Counted from the first letter of the stretch, positions 1 to 7,264 are shown. The stretch is 19,519 bases of DNA from Solobacterium sp. (GCA_017543025.1 JAFYGX010000212.1:1-19519), one strand, 5' to 3'. The notes: a model not told the origin generated them from the sequence alone. Made by a program: numbers and translations.

Positions 1-162
1 CGCATAACTGGCAGTATAATGATGCGCCCCTGCGCCTTTTGCATTCGGATTGTACAGACGATACATCTTCACCTTATGTGCATCATCGCTGTACCAGCCA
101 ACTCCTTCATCCTTCCAGCCGACTTTCAGCAGATTGTCTCATTCTTCTGACTATGTAAATTT
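1..162 (-). pseudogene. Decayed DUF5648-type repeat protein fragment, running off the left edge
   Basis: Read leftward, this encodes the same repeat type as the intact gene at 823-1353: DNLLKVGWKDEGVGWYS followed by a RLYNPNAKGAGAHHYT-like stretch. The frame is broken by two stops close together, TAG at about 151-153 and TGA at about 142-144, within KFT*SEE*DNLL. The second is one C-to-T change from the CGA arginine codon that would give SEERDNL. Compared with the intact paralogue, about one codon is also missing between the conserved T and GW. Homology stops at the KFT codons (154-162), where the structured RNA ends, so no signal peptide or upstream repeat is present. Seen: repeat similarity and stops. 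Inferred: a dead fragment. The part beyond base 1 is unknown, and a downstream start outside the window could restore a short product. Confidence 0.7.
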
Positions 163-433
163 GGTTGGGGAGAAGCCACGCCTCCCAGTTTGTACAGGGT
201 GACAACCCCATATCTGTAAAGCCACTTCGGCATCTCTTCGGGGTGATCTATCCCCGACTATTTCTGTGATGAATCATGTACCTGCTTTCGGCAGTCTTTA
301 CTGCAAGAAAATCCCAGGAGGTTCGGAACCTGGGTTCCGATTCCTATCTCTTTCGACCACTGAGGCCCCCAGCCTTTACACCAGCATGGGGTTCATCTTA
401 CCCCGTGTTATCTCAGAGCGAAATTTCCGCCGC
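157..433 (-). ncRNA. Candidate structured non-coding RNA (possibly raiA class)
   Basis: No convincing ORF covers this stretch, yet read leftward it folds into a series of short helices. These are CTGAG/CTCAG (412-416 with 360-364) enclosing a GGGGT/ACCCC hairpin; CGGAAC-CCAG-GTTCCG (324-339); GCAGT-AAAG-ACTGC (291-304); TCGGGG/CCCCGA (238-257); and GGGAG/CTCCC (168-186). AAATTT at 421-426 can close with AAATTT at 157-162. Compact hairpins with short purine-rich linkers and no coding frame are typical of large ornate bacterial RNAs. Overall layout, size (~260 nt) and linker style remind me of the raiA motif RNA of Bacillota and Actinomycetota, but that is from memory and unverified. A CATAAT -10-like box (441-446, minus) would start the transcript near 433. 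No poly-U terminator is seen at the 3' side. The RNA itself is moderately sure; the family name is not. Confidence 0.55.
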
Positions 434-441
434 CCCGGACA

Positions 442-747
442 TTATGACGAATTTTGAATTATGCCGAAAAATTGAGAAAACTAGCATAACTAAAGCATTT
501 TTGAAGTGTTGTTCGGCATAAATATCTGCCAGTTTTCTACGGTTTTCATCAGCAAATGACAAGAATGACATGTTATTGCCTGTTGATTTATGCATTTTCA
601 GGCATAATCTCGCATCATTGGGATATCTACTCATCAAAATATTATGCCGAATGATTGCTCGAAAAGCTTTTAACTATTGGTGTTTCGCCCATTTCTCGGC
701 ATAATGTGATTTTCGGCATAATGTCCGTTATGCCGAATTCGTCATAA
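442..747. mobile_element. Small non-autonomous element with inverted-repeat ends (MITE-like)
   Basis: The left end TTATGACGAATT (442-453) is matched exactly in inverted orientation by AATTCGTCATAA (736-747). Just inside, TTATGCCGAAAA (459-470) is matched by TTTTCGGCATAA (710-721). The 9-mer TTATGCCGA recurs at 459-467, 642-650 and 728-736, and its reverse complement at 513-521, 696-704 and 713-721. Two of these form a perfect 10-bp-stem hairpin at 712-737. The ~306 bp interior has no credible gene: a 74-codon leftward frame across the left end lacks a ribosome binding site. No target duplication was found in the flanks. The architecture suggests a transposase- or recombinase-dependent element, but the enzyme family is not identifiable from this sequence. 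Confidence 0.6.
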
Positions 748-767
748 CAGCTAGATTTAAATTGCAC

Positions 768-803
768 ATAAAAAAGGCGTGATATCCCTTTCACGCCTTC
801 TTA
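768..803 (-). terminator. Rho-independent terminator of the DUF5648 gene
   Basis: Read leftward, AAGGCGTG (792-799) pairs with CACGCCTT (774-781) around a ~10 nt loop and is followed by a U run (plus-strand A run 768-775). It lies 20 bases after the stop codon of the 823-1353 gene. Confidence 0.85.
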
Positions 804-822
804 ACAAGTGAATCAATTATAA

Positions 823-1353
823 TTATTTGCAGGAATAGAACCCAACGCCTTCGTCTCTCCATCCAATACTGACGAGATATGCAACCTCACCTTCACTTAC
901 AGTGTAATGATGAGCACCGGCATTCGCATTCGGGTTGTAAAGACGATAGTTCTTAACTTCATGCTCATCGCAGCTGTAGAATACAATTCCCTCATAAATC
1001 CATCCTGCGCTTATCAGATAATCTTTTTCTACTGCAGATGTCGTATAATGATGATCTCCTACAATTACCCCATCTGTTGTAGAACCGTTCGGATTATACA
1101 GACGATAAACCGGACTTTCAGACTTCACGGGTACTTGAAATGCAATTCCTTCTTTGGTCCAGCCTGCATTCCCAACCTTTTCATACTCCGCAGTGGATAC
1201 TGTGAACAAATGCTCTCCGCTGAACGGATTATAAGCACGGTAAACAGGAATCTTGTCTACATGCGGTGTCGGCGAGTCTGTCTCTTCCGCAGCAACATGC
1301 AGAGGAACAAGAACCATAACCGACAGTAATAAACAACTTAAAATTTTTCTCAT
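823..1353 (-). CDS. Secreted DUF5648-type repeat protein
   Basis: A 176-residue protein of unknown function. Residues 1-22 form a signal peptide (MRK, a hydrophobic LSCLLLSVMVLVPL core, then AAEE), so it should be exported. The mature part is three repeats of the DUF5648 family, each with a YRxYNP core, a (H)HxYT/LFT motif and a GWxxEGixF closing motif; YRAYNPFSGEHLFT, YRLYNPNGSTTDG and YRLYNPNANAG open them. This repeat is common in surface and lytic proteins of gut Bacillota, often as a C-terminal module; here it is the whole protein. The start at 1353 was chosen because GGGAGG lies about 7 nt upstream; a 26-codon extension lacks this. It is monocistronic, with a TATAAT -10 box upstream and a strong terminator. 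A broken paralogue lies at 1-162. No anchor or catalytic domain is visible, so a binding role is only a guess. Confidence 0.85.
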   Translation of the reverse strand: MRKILSCLLLSVMVLVPLHVAAEETDSPTPHVDKIPVYRAYNPFSGEHLFTVSTAEYEKVGNAGWTKEGIAFQVPVKSESPVYRLYNPNGSTTDGVIVGDHHYTTSAVEKDYLISAGWIYEGIVFYSCDEHEVKNYRLYNPNANAGAHHYTVSEGEVAYLVSIGWRDEGVGFYSCK

Positions 1354-1390
1354 AAACTGCCTCCCTATCAATTTGATGAATACATAACTG

Positions 1391-1396
1391 ATTATA
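1391..1396 (-). promoter_or_regulatory. -10 box for the DUF5648 gene
   Basis: TATAAT on the minus strand, 37 nt before the start codon at 1353, directly preceded by TG. No good -35 hexamer stands at the right spacing. The rest of the 1354-1547 gap contains no gene; it shows imperfect repeats of a CCGTTATCTGCGG / AGTTATCCG type without clear meaning. Confidence 0.5.
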
Positions 1397-1547
1397 CAAT
1401 CAAAAACCAGAAAAATATCGTTTAATTGCACAATTTTCCGGTATTTTCCGTTATCTGCGGTAATCCCTCTTCAGTTATCCGAAAACTGCCGTAACAACCC
1501 ATTCTTTATAACGGATCAGGAATCTGTAATCGGTTTTCCGCACAGAT

Positions 1548-1796
1548 TCATTCAAGAATACGTACCAGCCGTTTCGCGTATTTCGGACGCTGTGCCGGAG
1601 ATACGTTTGCGATCATGGTCAGAAGTTCGTAAATCTTCAGCTTTTCATTAACCGTATAGCTGTCATCTTTTTCCACCGCAACCGTGATCAGGTTCAGACT
1701 GTCCAGGAACTCGGATTCAGTTTCCTTTTTGCCCAGTTCCATCACTTTCAGAAACGCTTTTGCAATTCTTCCGTCATGCTTATGAAAAAATCCCAT
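1548..1796 (-). CDS. Small 82-residue protein of unknown function, last gene of the ezrA-thiI operon
   Basis: I do not recognise this protein. It is 82 residues, charged and probably all-helical, starting MGFFHKHDGRIAKAF and ending KRLVRILE. It has no signal peptide, membrane segment or cysteine, so it is likely a cytosolic helical bundle. The start is well supported: AAGGAGGG lies 4 nt before the ATG and overlaps the thiI stop codon region (thiI ends at 1806, only 9 bases away). Expression is therefore very probably coupled to thiI. The product could be an accessory to the sulfur-transfer genes or simply co-transcribed. No terminator was found after it; only a 6-bp ATCTGT/ACAGAT hairpin without a U run follows. 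Confidence 0.75.
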   Translation of the reverse strand: MGFFHKHDGRIAKAFLKVMELGKKETESEFLDSLNLITVAVEKDDSYTVNEKLKIYELLTMIANVSPAQRPKYAKRLVRILE

Positions 1797-1805
1797 GAGC
1801 CCTCC

Positions 1806-2993
1806 TTAAAGAAAATCTTCTTCCGATGCAGGATGTACAGTCACTGTTTCAGCTGCCTGCAGCGCATCTTCCAACATACTAGCATAAGGAAACATCGCCT
1901 CAAAGTGCTGCGCTTTTTTCACGGTCGGCTTTGTGACAGGATTTTTCGGATCGAAAATCGTACAGCAGTCTTCAAACGGAAGAATCGATGTCTCATACGT
2001 TCCCAGCTTTCTTGCCTTATCGATGATTTCAACCTTATCCAGACAGATCAGAGGCCGGATCACGGGTATGCTGATTGCCTCATTAATACATGCAATGCTT
2101 TCCAGCGTCTGACTCGCAACCTGGCCCAGACTCTCACCGGTCGCAATGGCAAGACAGCCATTCGCTTCTGCAGTTCGCTGGGCAAGCCGGACCATCATGC
2201 GCCGCATCAGCGTAACCGCGTACGGATCTCCGGAAGCACGGTAAATTGCCAGCTGTATATCGGTAAAGCCGATCATATGAACCCGCATTCTGCCCTGATT
2301 GTATTCACTTACAATCGAGGCAAGATCAAGGACTTTCTGCTTCGCATTCTCGCTGGTATACGGAGGACTCGCAAAATGAACCGCTTCAACGTCCAGCCCG
2401 CGCTTGATCAGCTCGTACGCCGCAACCGGCGAATCAATTCCGCCTGAAAGAAGAAGCAGTACCTTGCCGTTGATCCCTGCAGGATATCCGCCTGCTCCAG
2501 GAATCTTTTCGCTCATCAGATATGTGTAATCCGAATGGACTTCAATCCGGATCTCAAGTTCCGGATGATGTACATCCACTTTCATGTCCGTGTTCTGCAG
2601 AATCAGTCCGGCAACCGACCGGTTGATTCCGTCAGAATTCAGCGGAAACGTTTTGTCATGCCTTCTGGCAATGATTTTAAATGTATGCTTGCCCGATTCC
2701 TTTGCGATTTCAAGACAGCGCCGCCTGATTGTCTCCAGGTCGCTCTTAATCCGTTCGGTAAAGGAAAAGGACGAAATACCAAATACTTTTTCGAGTTTTT
2801 CCCGGATCTTTACCGGATCATTCCCGTTCAGACGAATATAGAAACGGTCATAGGAACGTCGGTATTCCAGTCCTTCAAACGGCGCCAGAATATGCCGGAT
2901 ATTCTGATCAAGCTTACGGATAAAGTCTCTGCGGTTTTTTCCTTTTGTCGTCAGTTCACCATAACGGATCAGTACGGTATCAAATTCTGCCAT
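1806..2993 (-). CDS. thiI: tRNA 4-thiouridine / thiamine sulfurtransferase ThiI
   Basis: A 395-residue ThiI. The enzyme adenylates uridine 8 of tRNA and transfers sulfur supplied by a cysteine desulfurase, giving 4-thiouridine; in some bacteria it also feeds sulfur to thiamine thiazole synthesis. Seen: an N-terminal ferredoxin-like region, a THUMP-type RNA-binding region (about residues 60-165), then the PP-loop ATP pyrophosphatase motif SGGIDS at 183-188 and the conserved EDCCTIF segment near residue 343. The C-terminal rhodanese domain of the E. coli enzyme is absent, as in Bacillus-type ThiI, so sulfur probably passes directly from the desulfurase. The ATG lies inside the end of the desulfurase gene (14-bp overlap), with AAGGAGA about 13 nt upstream. 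The order ezrA-desulfurase-thiI recalls other Bacilli and argues for a dedicated desulfurase/ThiI pair. Confidence 0.96.
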   Translation of the reverse strand: MAEFDTVLIRYGELTTKGKNRRDFIRKLDQNIRHILAPFEGLEYRRSYDRFYIRLNGNDPVKIREKLEKVFGISSFSFTERIKSDLETIRRRCLEIAKESGKHTFKIIARRHDKTFPLNSDGINRSVAGLILQNTDMKVDVHHPELEIRIEVHSDYTYLMSEKIPGAGGYPAGINGKVLLLLSGGIDSPVAAYELIKRGLDVEAVHFASPPYTSENAKQKVLDLASIVSEYNQGRMRVHMIGFTDIQLAIYRASGDPYAVTLMRRMMVRLAQRTAEANGCLAIATGESLGQVASQTLESIACINEAISIPVIRPLICLDKVEIIDKARKLGTYETSILPFEDCCTIFDPKNPVTKPTVKKAQHFEAMFPYASMLEDALQAAETVTVHPASEEDFL

Positions 2994-4116
2994 AATGTTC
3001 TGTCATCTCCTTCACAGCGTTCGCAAACGCACGTATTTCTTCTTCAGTATTGGTTTCAGACATCGAGACGCGGATCGAACAGGAGGCTCTCCGGTCACTG
3101 AATCCCATTGCTTTCAGAACGTAGCTCGGATTATTGGAATTGCTCTCGCAGGTGCTCCTTGCACTGATCATAAATCCTTTACGGTTCAGTTCATTCTGCA
3201 TCACTTCACTCGGGATTGCTTCATAAGAGAAATTCACGACACCCGGAATCCCGTTTTCCGGAGAATTCAGTTCGATTCCTTCAATCGTTCCCAGCTCCTG
3301 CAGCAGAATCCGTCTTAACGCTGCCGTATGCTCTGCATAGGACGGCATACGTTCAAGCGCAAGCCGGAGCGTTTTCGCAAACACCGTATCAGCTGCCGAA
3401 TTTGCGGTTCCTCCCCGCAAACCAAACTCCTGTTCGCCGCCGGAAATCAGCGGTTCCATCGGAACATGTCTGCGTCTGACCAGAACTCCGCTTCCTTTTA
3501 CTCCGTGAATCTTATGCGCCGACACAGAAGCAAGATCAATATTTTTCAATGAAACAGGTATTTTCCCGATCGACTGCGTCAGATCACAATGGAAATACGC
3601 ACCGCTCTGTTTCTTCACAAGTTCTGCAATTTCTGCAATCGGATTGATTGCACCGGTTTCATTATTGACATGCATAATTGAAACCAGCGCCGTATTTTTC
3701 CGCAGTGCACGCTTCACATCTTCTGCATGGACAGTACCGTCACCATGCAGCGGCAGATACGTCACCTCATACCCGAACAGCCGTTCCATCTGTCTGCAGG
3801 CGGAAAGAATACTGCTGTGCTCAGCGGCGGAAGTAACAATGTGCTTTCTGTCCTTCACCGCAAGACATACCCCTTTGACTGCCGTACTGTTTGATTCACA
3901 GCTGCCGGAAGTGAAGATCAGTTCGTCAGGCGCAACATCTAAAAGCCCGGCAGCAGCGCTGCGGGCTTTTTCCATCATACGTCGTACTTCGCTTCCTTCT
4001 GTATACAGTGATTCACTGTTTGCAAAATGATTCTGCAGAAGAGAAACATATGTCTGAAGAACTGCCGGATCAATCGATGTAGTACCGGCATTATCGAGAT
4101 ATACTCTAGCTTTCAC
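2980..4116 (-). CDS. iscS: Cysteine desulfurase (NifS/IscS family), partner of ThiI
   Basis: A 378-residue PLP enzyme that takes sulfur from cysteine, giving alanine and a protein-bound persulfide. Seen: the N-terminal YLDNAGTT motif (residues 6-13), a conserved histidine (H100 in SAAEHSS), a HVNNETGA segment (149-156), the PLP-binding lysine in SAHKIHGVKGSG (K202), the GGEQEFGLRGGT motif (227-238) and the catalytic cysteine in SARSTCESN (C323). Length matches the IscS/NifS class. The start is GTG at 4116, with GGGAG about 9 nt upstream; the gene overlaps the end of ezrA by 11 bp and the start of thiI by 14 bp, so the three are translationally coupled. The position next to thiI suggests the NifZ-type role of supplying sulfur for tRNA thiolation rather than general Fe-S cluster assembly. 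That assignment is from context. Confidence 0.94.
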   Translation of the reverse strand: MKARVYLDNAGTTSIDPAVLQTYVSLLQNHFANSESLYTEGSEVRRMMEKARSAAAGLLDVAPDELIFTSGSCESNSTAVKGVCLAVKDRKHIVTSAAEHSSILSACRQMERLFGYEVTYLPLHGDGTVHAEDVKRALRKNTALVSIMHVNNETGAINPIAEIAELVKKQSGAYFHCDLTQSIGKIPVSLKNIDLASVSAHKIHGVKGSGVLVRRRHVPMEPLISGGEQEFGLRGGTANSAADTVFAKTLRLALERMPSYAEHTAALRRILLQELGTIEGIELNSPENGIPGVVNFSYEAIPSEVMQNELNRKGFMISARSTCESNSNNPSYVLKAMGFSDRRASCSIRVSMSETNTEEEIRAFANAVKEMTEHYGRI

Positions 4117-5833
4117 TGGAGTTCTCCCGAATCATGTTTTCGTAATTTCCCGGATGAATCTTTTCGATCGTCGCAATTGCAATCGAAAGTGCCTGTGTAT
4201 AGTCTCCGTTCCGGAAACAAAGTTCACTGCGGGTCAGCTCACTGTCTATATCCGCATAAGTACTGCGGTAGCGATTTCCGAATACAATCGTATTCTCAAC
4301 CATCATCACTGTCGCAACAACATTATTTACGTTATTGTAAAGACGATAGATAAAGTCAATCGCTTCCTTCAGTGTTGTATTCAGTTCCTGAACATTCAGC
4401 GGAATCGCATTGATCAGAGATTTCAACCGTTCAAGATACGCATTGGCACGCTTCATATCCGCATCATACTGCGCAGAAATGGAAGGGAGCTTGTACTTTG
4501 CAATCTTTACCTGCATCTGGTTCATGATCACCTGCAGTTTGAGCAGCTGTTTCTTCGCCCGTTCCTCACCGCCTGCCGCGCTGTCAATCTCTGTCTGGGC
4601 TTCGGAAATCTGTGCAATCAGATCATTCAGATCCTGATTCAGTTCTTTCAGCGAAGATACCAGACTGCTCGCCGGATTCTGGTTTTCCTGAACCCGGGTA
4701 TAAATCTTCGGGAGACGTGAAGAGATATCTGCCAGATTGTTTTTCAGTACATTAACCTTGTTGTCCATTCCGGCAAGACCGAACCGCGAGGACAGCTCAT
4801 TATACTGATTCAGAAGTGCAGTCAGTTTTTTGTCAGCCTCTTTATACAGTGCAACATTCTCATTCAGAAGATTCTGTGTTTCATCAAACGCATCGCTCTC
4901 TCTGTGAATCTGATCACTCAGCTGAGTCAGCCGCTCCCGATAATCATCCAGATTCTCACGGACACCGTCAGAACTGCCGCTCTTCAGCTGTTCAACATCA
5001 TCTCGAAGACCATTTGTAATCACGGTCAGATTCTGCTCTACCTGCAGATGCTTCAGATAAACGCCGCGGACTTTCGCCTCCGTATAATCATGATGCACGA
5101 CTTCTGCCATCTTCGGAATAACACCGCGGGCATCTTCCAGCAGAGAAGGAACTTCATTCAGAATCGCTTCAAACTGAACAAGCGCCTGATCGATATTGGC
5201 AAGTTCCGCATTTGCTTTTTCAAAATCCGAAGCATACATCCACTCTTCACAGTTTGAGAACATGGTTTCAATCTCGGAAATCATGTGTTCAATCGTTTCC
5301 CACGCTGCACTGAGCTGTCCGCGATTCGCATTTGCCCTTTCTTTCAGAGCCCGGAAGCGATTCTTATATTCATTCGCTTCTTCCCGCTTCGCTTCTTCTT
5401 TTTCAAGGATCGAATCAAGAAACTTATCCAGTCTTGAAACCTGTTCTTCTCCAAGAGAAATGCTTTCTTCCAGATCATCCAGATCCATTCTGGCCTTCTT
5501 AAGCTTGCCGGCGATGATTTCGTCTTCCGCATCCGCAAGCGCCTGTCCGATCTGCTTCAGATTCGCTTCCGCCTTATCGAAATCATCTTTCATATTCGCA
5601 ACTTTTGCCATGGTGCCCGGATCGATCCGGCTGATCGCAACCGCTTTGTTCAGCTTGAACGAAAGAGGCACTTTCTTAATTGCGTTATAACGCACTTCAA
5701 GATCTTCGAGTTCTTTCCGTGCTTTTCCGGTCCTTATTTTCTGAACAATCAGAAATATGACAATCAGAACAATCAGGACCGCAATCGCGATCACTACTCT
5801 TATATCGGAAAGATATCTTAAAATCACATCCAT
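4106..5833 (-). CDS. ezrA: Septation ring formation regulator EzrA
   Basis: A 575-residue membrane-anchored coiled-coil protein, the usual EzrA length. Residues 1-10 are outside, about 12-33 form one transmembrane helix (VVIAIAVLIVLIVIFLIVQ), and the rest is cytoplasmic, charged and heptad-rich with many long helices, as in the spectrin-like EzrA arch. In Bacillus and Staphylococcus EzrA binds FtsZ, limits extra Z rings and links division with wall synthesis. The family is confined to Bacilli-type Gram-positives, which supports the taxonomic guess. The ATG at 5833 has AAGGCGG about 11 nt upstream. It is the first gene of the operon, with an extended -10 box 35-40 bases upstream, and its last codons overlap the cysteine desulfurase start. 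No oddity in the frame was seen. Confidence 0.93.
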   Translation of the reverse strand: MDVILRYLSDIRVVIAIAVLIVLIVIFLIVQKIRTGKARKELEDLEVRYNAIKKVPLSFKLNKAVAISRIDPGTMAKVANMKDDFDKAEANLKQIGQALADAEDEIIAGKLKKARMDLDDLEESISLGEEQVSRLDKFLDSILEKEEAKREEANEYKNRFRALKERANANRGQLSAAWETIEHMISEIETMFSNCEEWMYASDFEKANAELANIDQALVQFEAILNEVPSLLEDARGVIPKMAEVVHHDYTEAKVRGVYLKHLQVEQNLTVITNGLRDDVEQLKSGSSDGVRENLDDYRERLTQLSDQIHRESDAFDETQNLLNENVALYKEADKKLTALLNQYNELSSRFGLAGMDNKVNVLKNNLADISSRLPKIYTRVQENQNPASSLVSSLKELNQDLNDLIAQISEAQTEIDSAAGGEERAKKQLLKLQVIMNQMQVKIAKYKLPSISAQYDADMKRANAYLERLKSLINAIPLNVQELNTTLKEAIDFIYRLYNNVNNVVATVMMVENTIVFGNRYRSTYADIDSELTRSELCFRNGDYTQALSIAIATIEKIHPGNYENMIRENSSES

Positions 5834-5867
5834 ATATCGACTACCGCCTTTTTACAAACCACTATTT

Positions 5868-5876
5868 ATATTAGCA
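5868..5876 (-). promoter_or_regulatory. Extended -10 promoter of the ezrA operon
   Basis: Minus strand TG-C-TAATAT, an extended -10 element ending 34 nt before the ezrA ATG. No good -35 box at normal distance; the TG extension could compensate. Predicted transcript start near 5861. Confidence 0.5.
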
Positions 5877-5889
5877 CAAGACACCGCTC

Positions 5890-6457
5890 CGGTCTCGCTT
5901 GAAACAGATGGATTTCTCAATTTCCGGACCAGGCAGAAATGTAACCTCTTACAGTCTGTCTCCTCCCCGTTCCGGATGCAGAAATCATACAAATACGCAA
6001 TATGGCGTTGCCGGCAGAACAGCAGCCCCAAACAGAAGCGAAGAGCCGTTACTTCTGTCACGTCCGGTTTTCTCATACTTTATATATAGAGTTTTCCCGG
6101 TATGTACACAGTTGGTGCAATTCTGCAATTGTCAGCTGGTCCTGGCAGCCATTTACTGCGAAATATCACTAAGGTGCGCCTGCTGATTCTGAGCTTAACA
6201 TACACATCCTGTATCCTCAGTGGCTTTTGCGGCAGGCAAACCCTTTTCAGTCTAATGCATGCAGATTTAATCCTTTCGTTATATAAAAGACCTGCTTCAG
6301 GATATCCGGATAATAGAATGGCCGATCGTAAATGATGTGGAATCGGAAAAACAAAAATAAGAAAGAAACTGAATCAATATGCATCTGTCAGCACCTGAAA
6401 GCAAAATACAGGTTTATATATAAGGCGGAACTGCTGAAAATCATGATAATCTCTTCA
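5890..6457. other. Intergenic stretch without a convincing gene
   Basis: About 570 bases between the ezrA promoter and the rpsD promoter. Short open frames exist on both strands but none has a ribosome binding site or recognisable protein. Two inverted repeats stand out: ACAGAAG/CTTCTGT (6032-6058, 7-bp arms) and a nested pair GCCTGC/GCAGGC with CTGAG/CTCAG inside (6178-6237). A TATATATA tract lies near 6081-6088. These could be parts of a small RNA or remnants of a lost gene; neither can be shown. Confidence 0.5.
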
Positions 6458-6486
6458 TTGACATCACTTTGCGGCTTTTCTATAAT
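6458..6486 (+). promoter_or_regulatory. Consensus sigma-A promoter of rpsD
   Basis: TTGACA (6458-6463), a 17-bp spacer and TATAAT (6481-6486): a perfect match to the housekeeping consensus. Transcription should begin near 6493, giving a leader of about 168 nt before the rpsD ATG. Confidence 0.9.
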
Positions 6487-6492
6487 AGTCGT

Positions 6493-6661
6493 TGCGTCAA
6501 ATGATAGCAGCATGCGGAGTCATGCGTCCTGCGTTGTTAACAGACAGTCTGTTCCCGGAGTACCTTAGCTGCAATAAGTGAAACGGTTAATAACAACACA
6601 CCGCATTGATGATCTGCACCTGTTGTTGTTTCGCCAACGTGATTAGGAGGAACAATTTAAC
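6493..6661 (+). promoter_or_regulatory. Structured rpsD leader, probable S4 autoregulatory site
   Basis: The ~168 nt leader carries several complementary segments: GCATG/CATGC (6519-6534), AACAGA/TCTGTT (6539-6553) and AACAACA/TGTTGTT (6592-6598 with 6621-6627). TGTTCC (6550-6555) is complementary to GGAACA (6649-6654), which overlaps the 3' edge of the Shine-Dalgarno AGGAGGA (6645-6651), so a long-range pairing could hide the ribosome binding site. In Bacilli rpsD is controlled by S4 binding its own leader. The pairings are seen; the S4 function is inferred from gene identity and leader length, since I could not test a covariance model. Confidence 0.6.
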
Positions 6662-7264
6662 ATGGCACGTTACACAGGTCCGGTATGGAAGAAGTCCAGA
6701 CGTCTCAGCTTCTCCGTTCTTGAAACCGGCGAGGAATTAAAGAAGAGACAGTATGCGCCCGGCCAGCATGGTCCGACAAAGCGGATTAAGCTGAGCGGTT
6801 ACGGCACACAGCTTCGTGAGAAGCAGCGCGTCCGTCACATGTACGGCGTAAACGAACGTCAGTTCCACAACACCTTCGTCAAAGCACAGAAGATGGACGG
6901 TATGGCAGGTTACAATTTCCTGGTTCTTCTTGAGAGCCGTCTTGATAACCTTGTTTATCGTATGGGATTTGCGGTAACCCGTAAAGCAGCGCGTCAGCTG
7001 GTCAATCACGGACACATTGAAGTCGACGGAAAGAAGTGCGATATCCCTTCTGCCCAGATCAAACCGGGCTCCGTCATCGCAATCCGTGAAGAAGCTCGCA
7101 GTATGAAGCCGATCAATGAAGCGCTTGACAGCACTTATGCGGCTCCGGCATTCGTTGAAGTTGACAAAGAAGCCAAGAAAGGCACATATGTCCGCATTCC
7201 GGAGCGTACAGAGCTCAATCAGGAAATCAACGAATCGCTGATCGTCGAATACTACAACCGTTAA
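6662..7264 (+). CDS. rpsD: 30S ribosomal protein S4
   Basis: A 200-residue S4, the primary 16S rRNA-binding protein that nucleates assembly of the 30S body. Seen: the N-terminal MARYTGPVWKKSRRL block, the YAPGQHG motif (about residues 31-37), the EKQRVRHMYGVNERQF region and the S4 RNA-binding domain (about 92-155), including LESRLDNLVYRMGFA and VNHGHIEVDGKK. The N-terminal cysteines that bind zinc in some S4 proteins are absent, so this is the zinc-free type usual in Bacilli. The ATG is preceded by AGGAGGA at 10 nt. It is transcribed alone: strong promoter and leader upstream, terminator downstream. S4 also acts as its own translational repressor in many bacteria. Location beside ezrA matches other Bacilli. 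Confidence 0.98.
   Translation: MARYTGPVWKKSRRLSFSVLETGEELKKRQYAPGQHGPTKRIKLSGYGTQLREKQRVRHMYGVNERQFHNTFVKAQKMDGMAGYNFLVLLESRLDNLVYRMGFAVTRKAARQLVNHGHIEVDGKKCDIPSAQIKPGSVIAIREEARSMKPINEALDSTYAAPAFVEVDKEAKKGTYVRIPERTELNQEINESLIVEYYNR

Noticed and set aside
413..637. 74-codon leftward frame across the left end of the 442-747 element
   Set aside because: No ribosome binding site, no recognisable domain, start inside the element and end inside the flanking DNA. Treated as chance.
442..747. CRISPR array interpretation of the repeated TTATGCCGA motif
   Set aside because: Copies are short, alternate in orientation and are unevenly spaced; no cas genes are present.
907..1329. 140-codon rightward frame opposite the DUF5648 gene
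   Set aside because: Antisense shadow of a gene with a clear signal peptide, repeats, ribosome binding site and terminator.
1776..2447. 223-codon rightward frame opposite thiI
   Set aside because: Antisense shadow; thiI has the full set of family motifs in the other strand.
5852..6076. 74-codon leftward frame upstream of ezrA
   Set aside because: No Shine-Dalgarno before the ATG, no recognisable protein, and it would cover the ezrA promoter.
6332..6568. 78-codon rightward frame just before rpsD
   Set aside because: It runs through the consensus rpsD promoter and into the leader, has no ribosome binding site and resembles nothing known.
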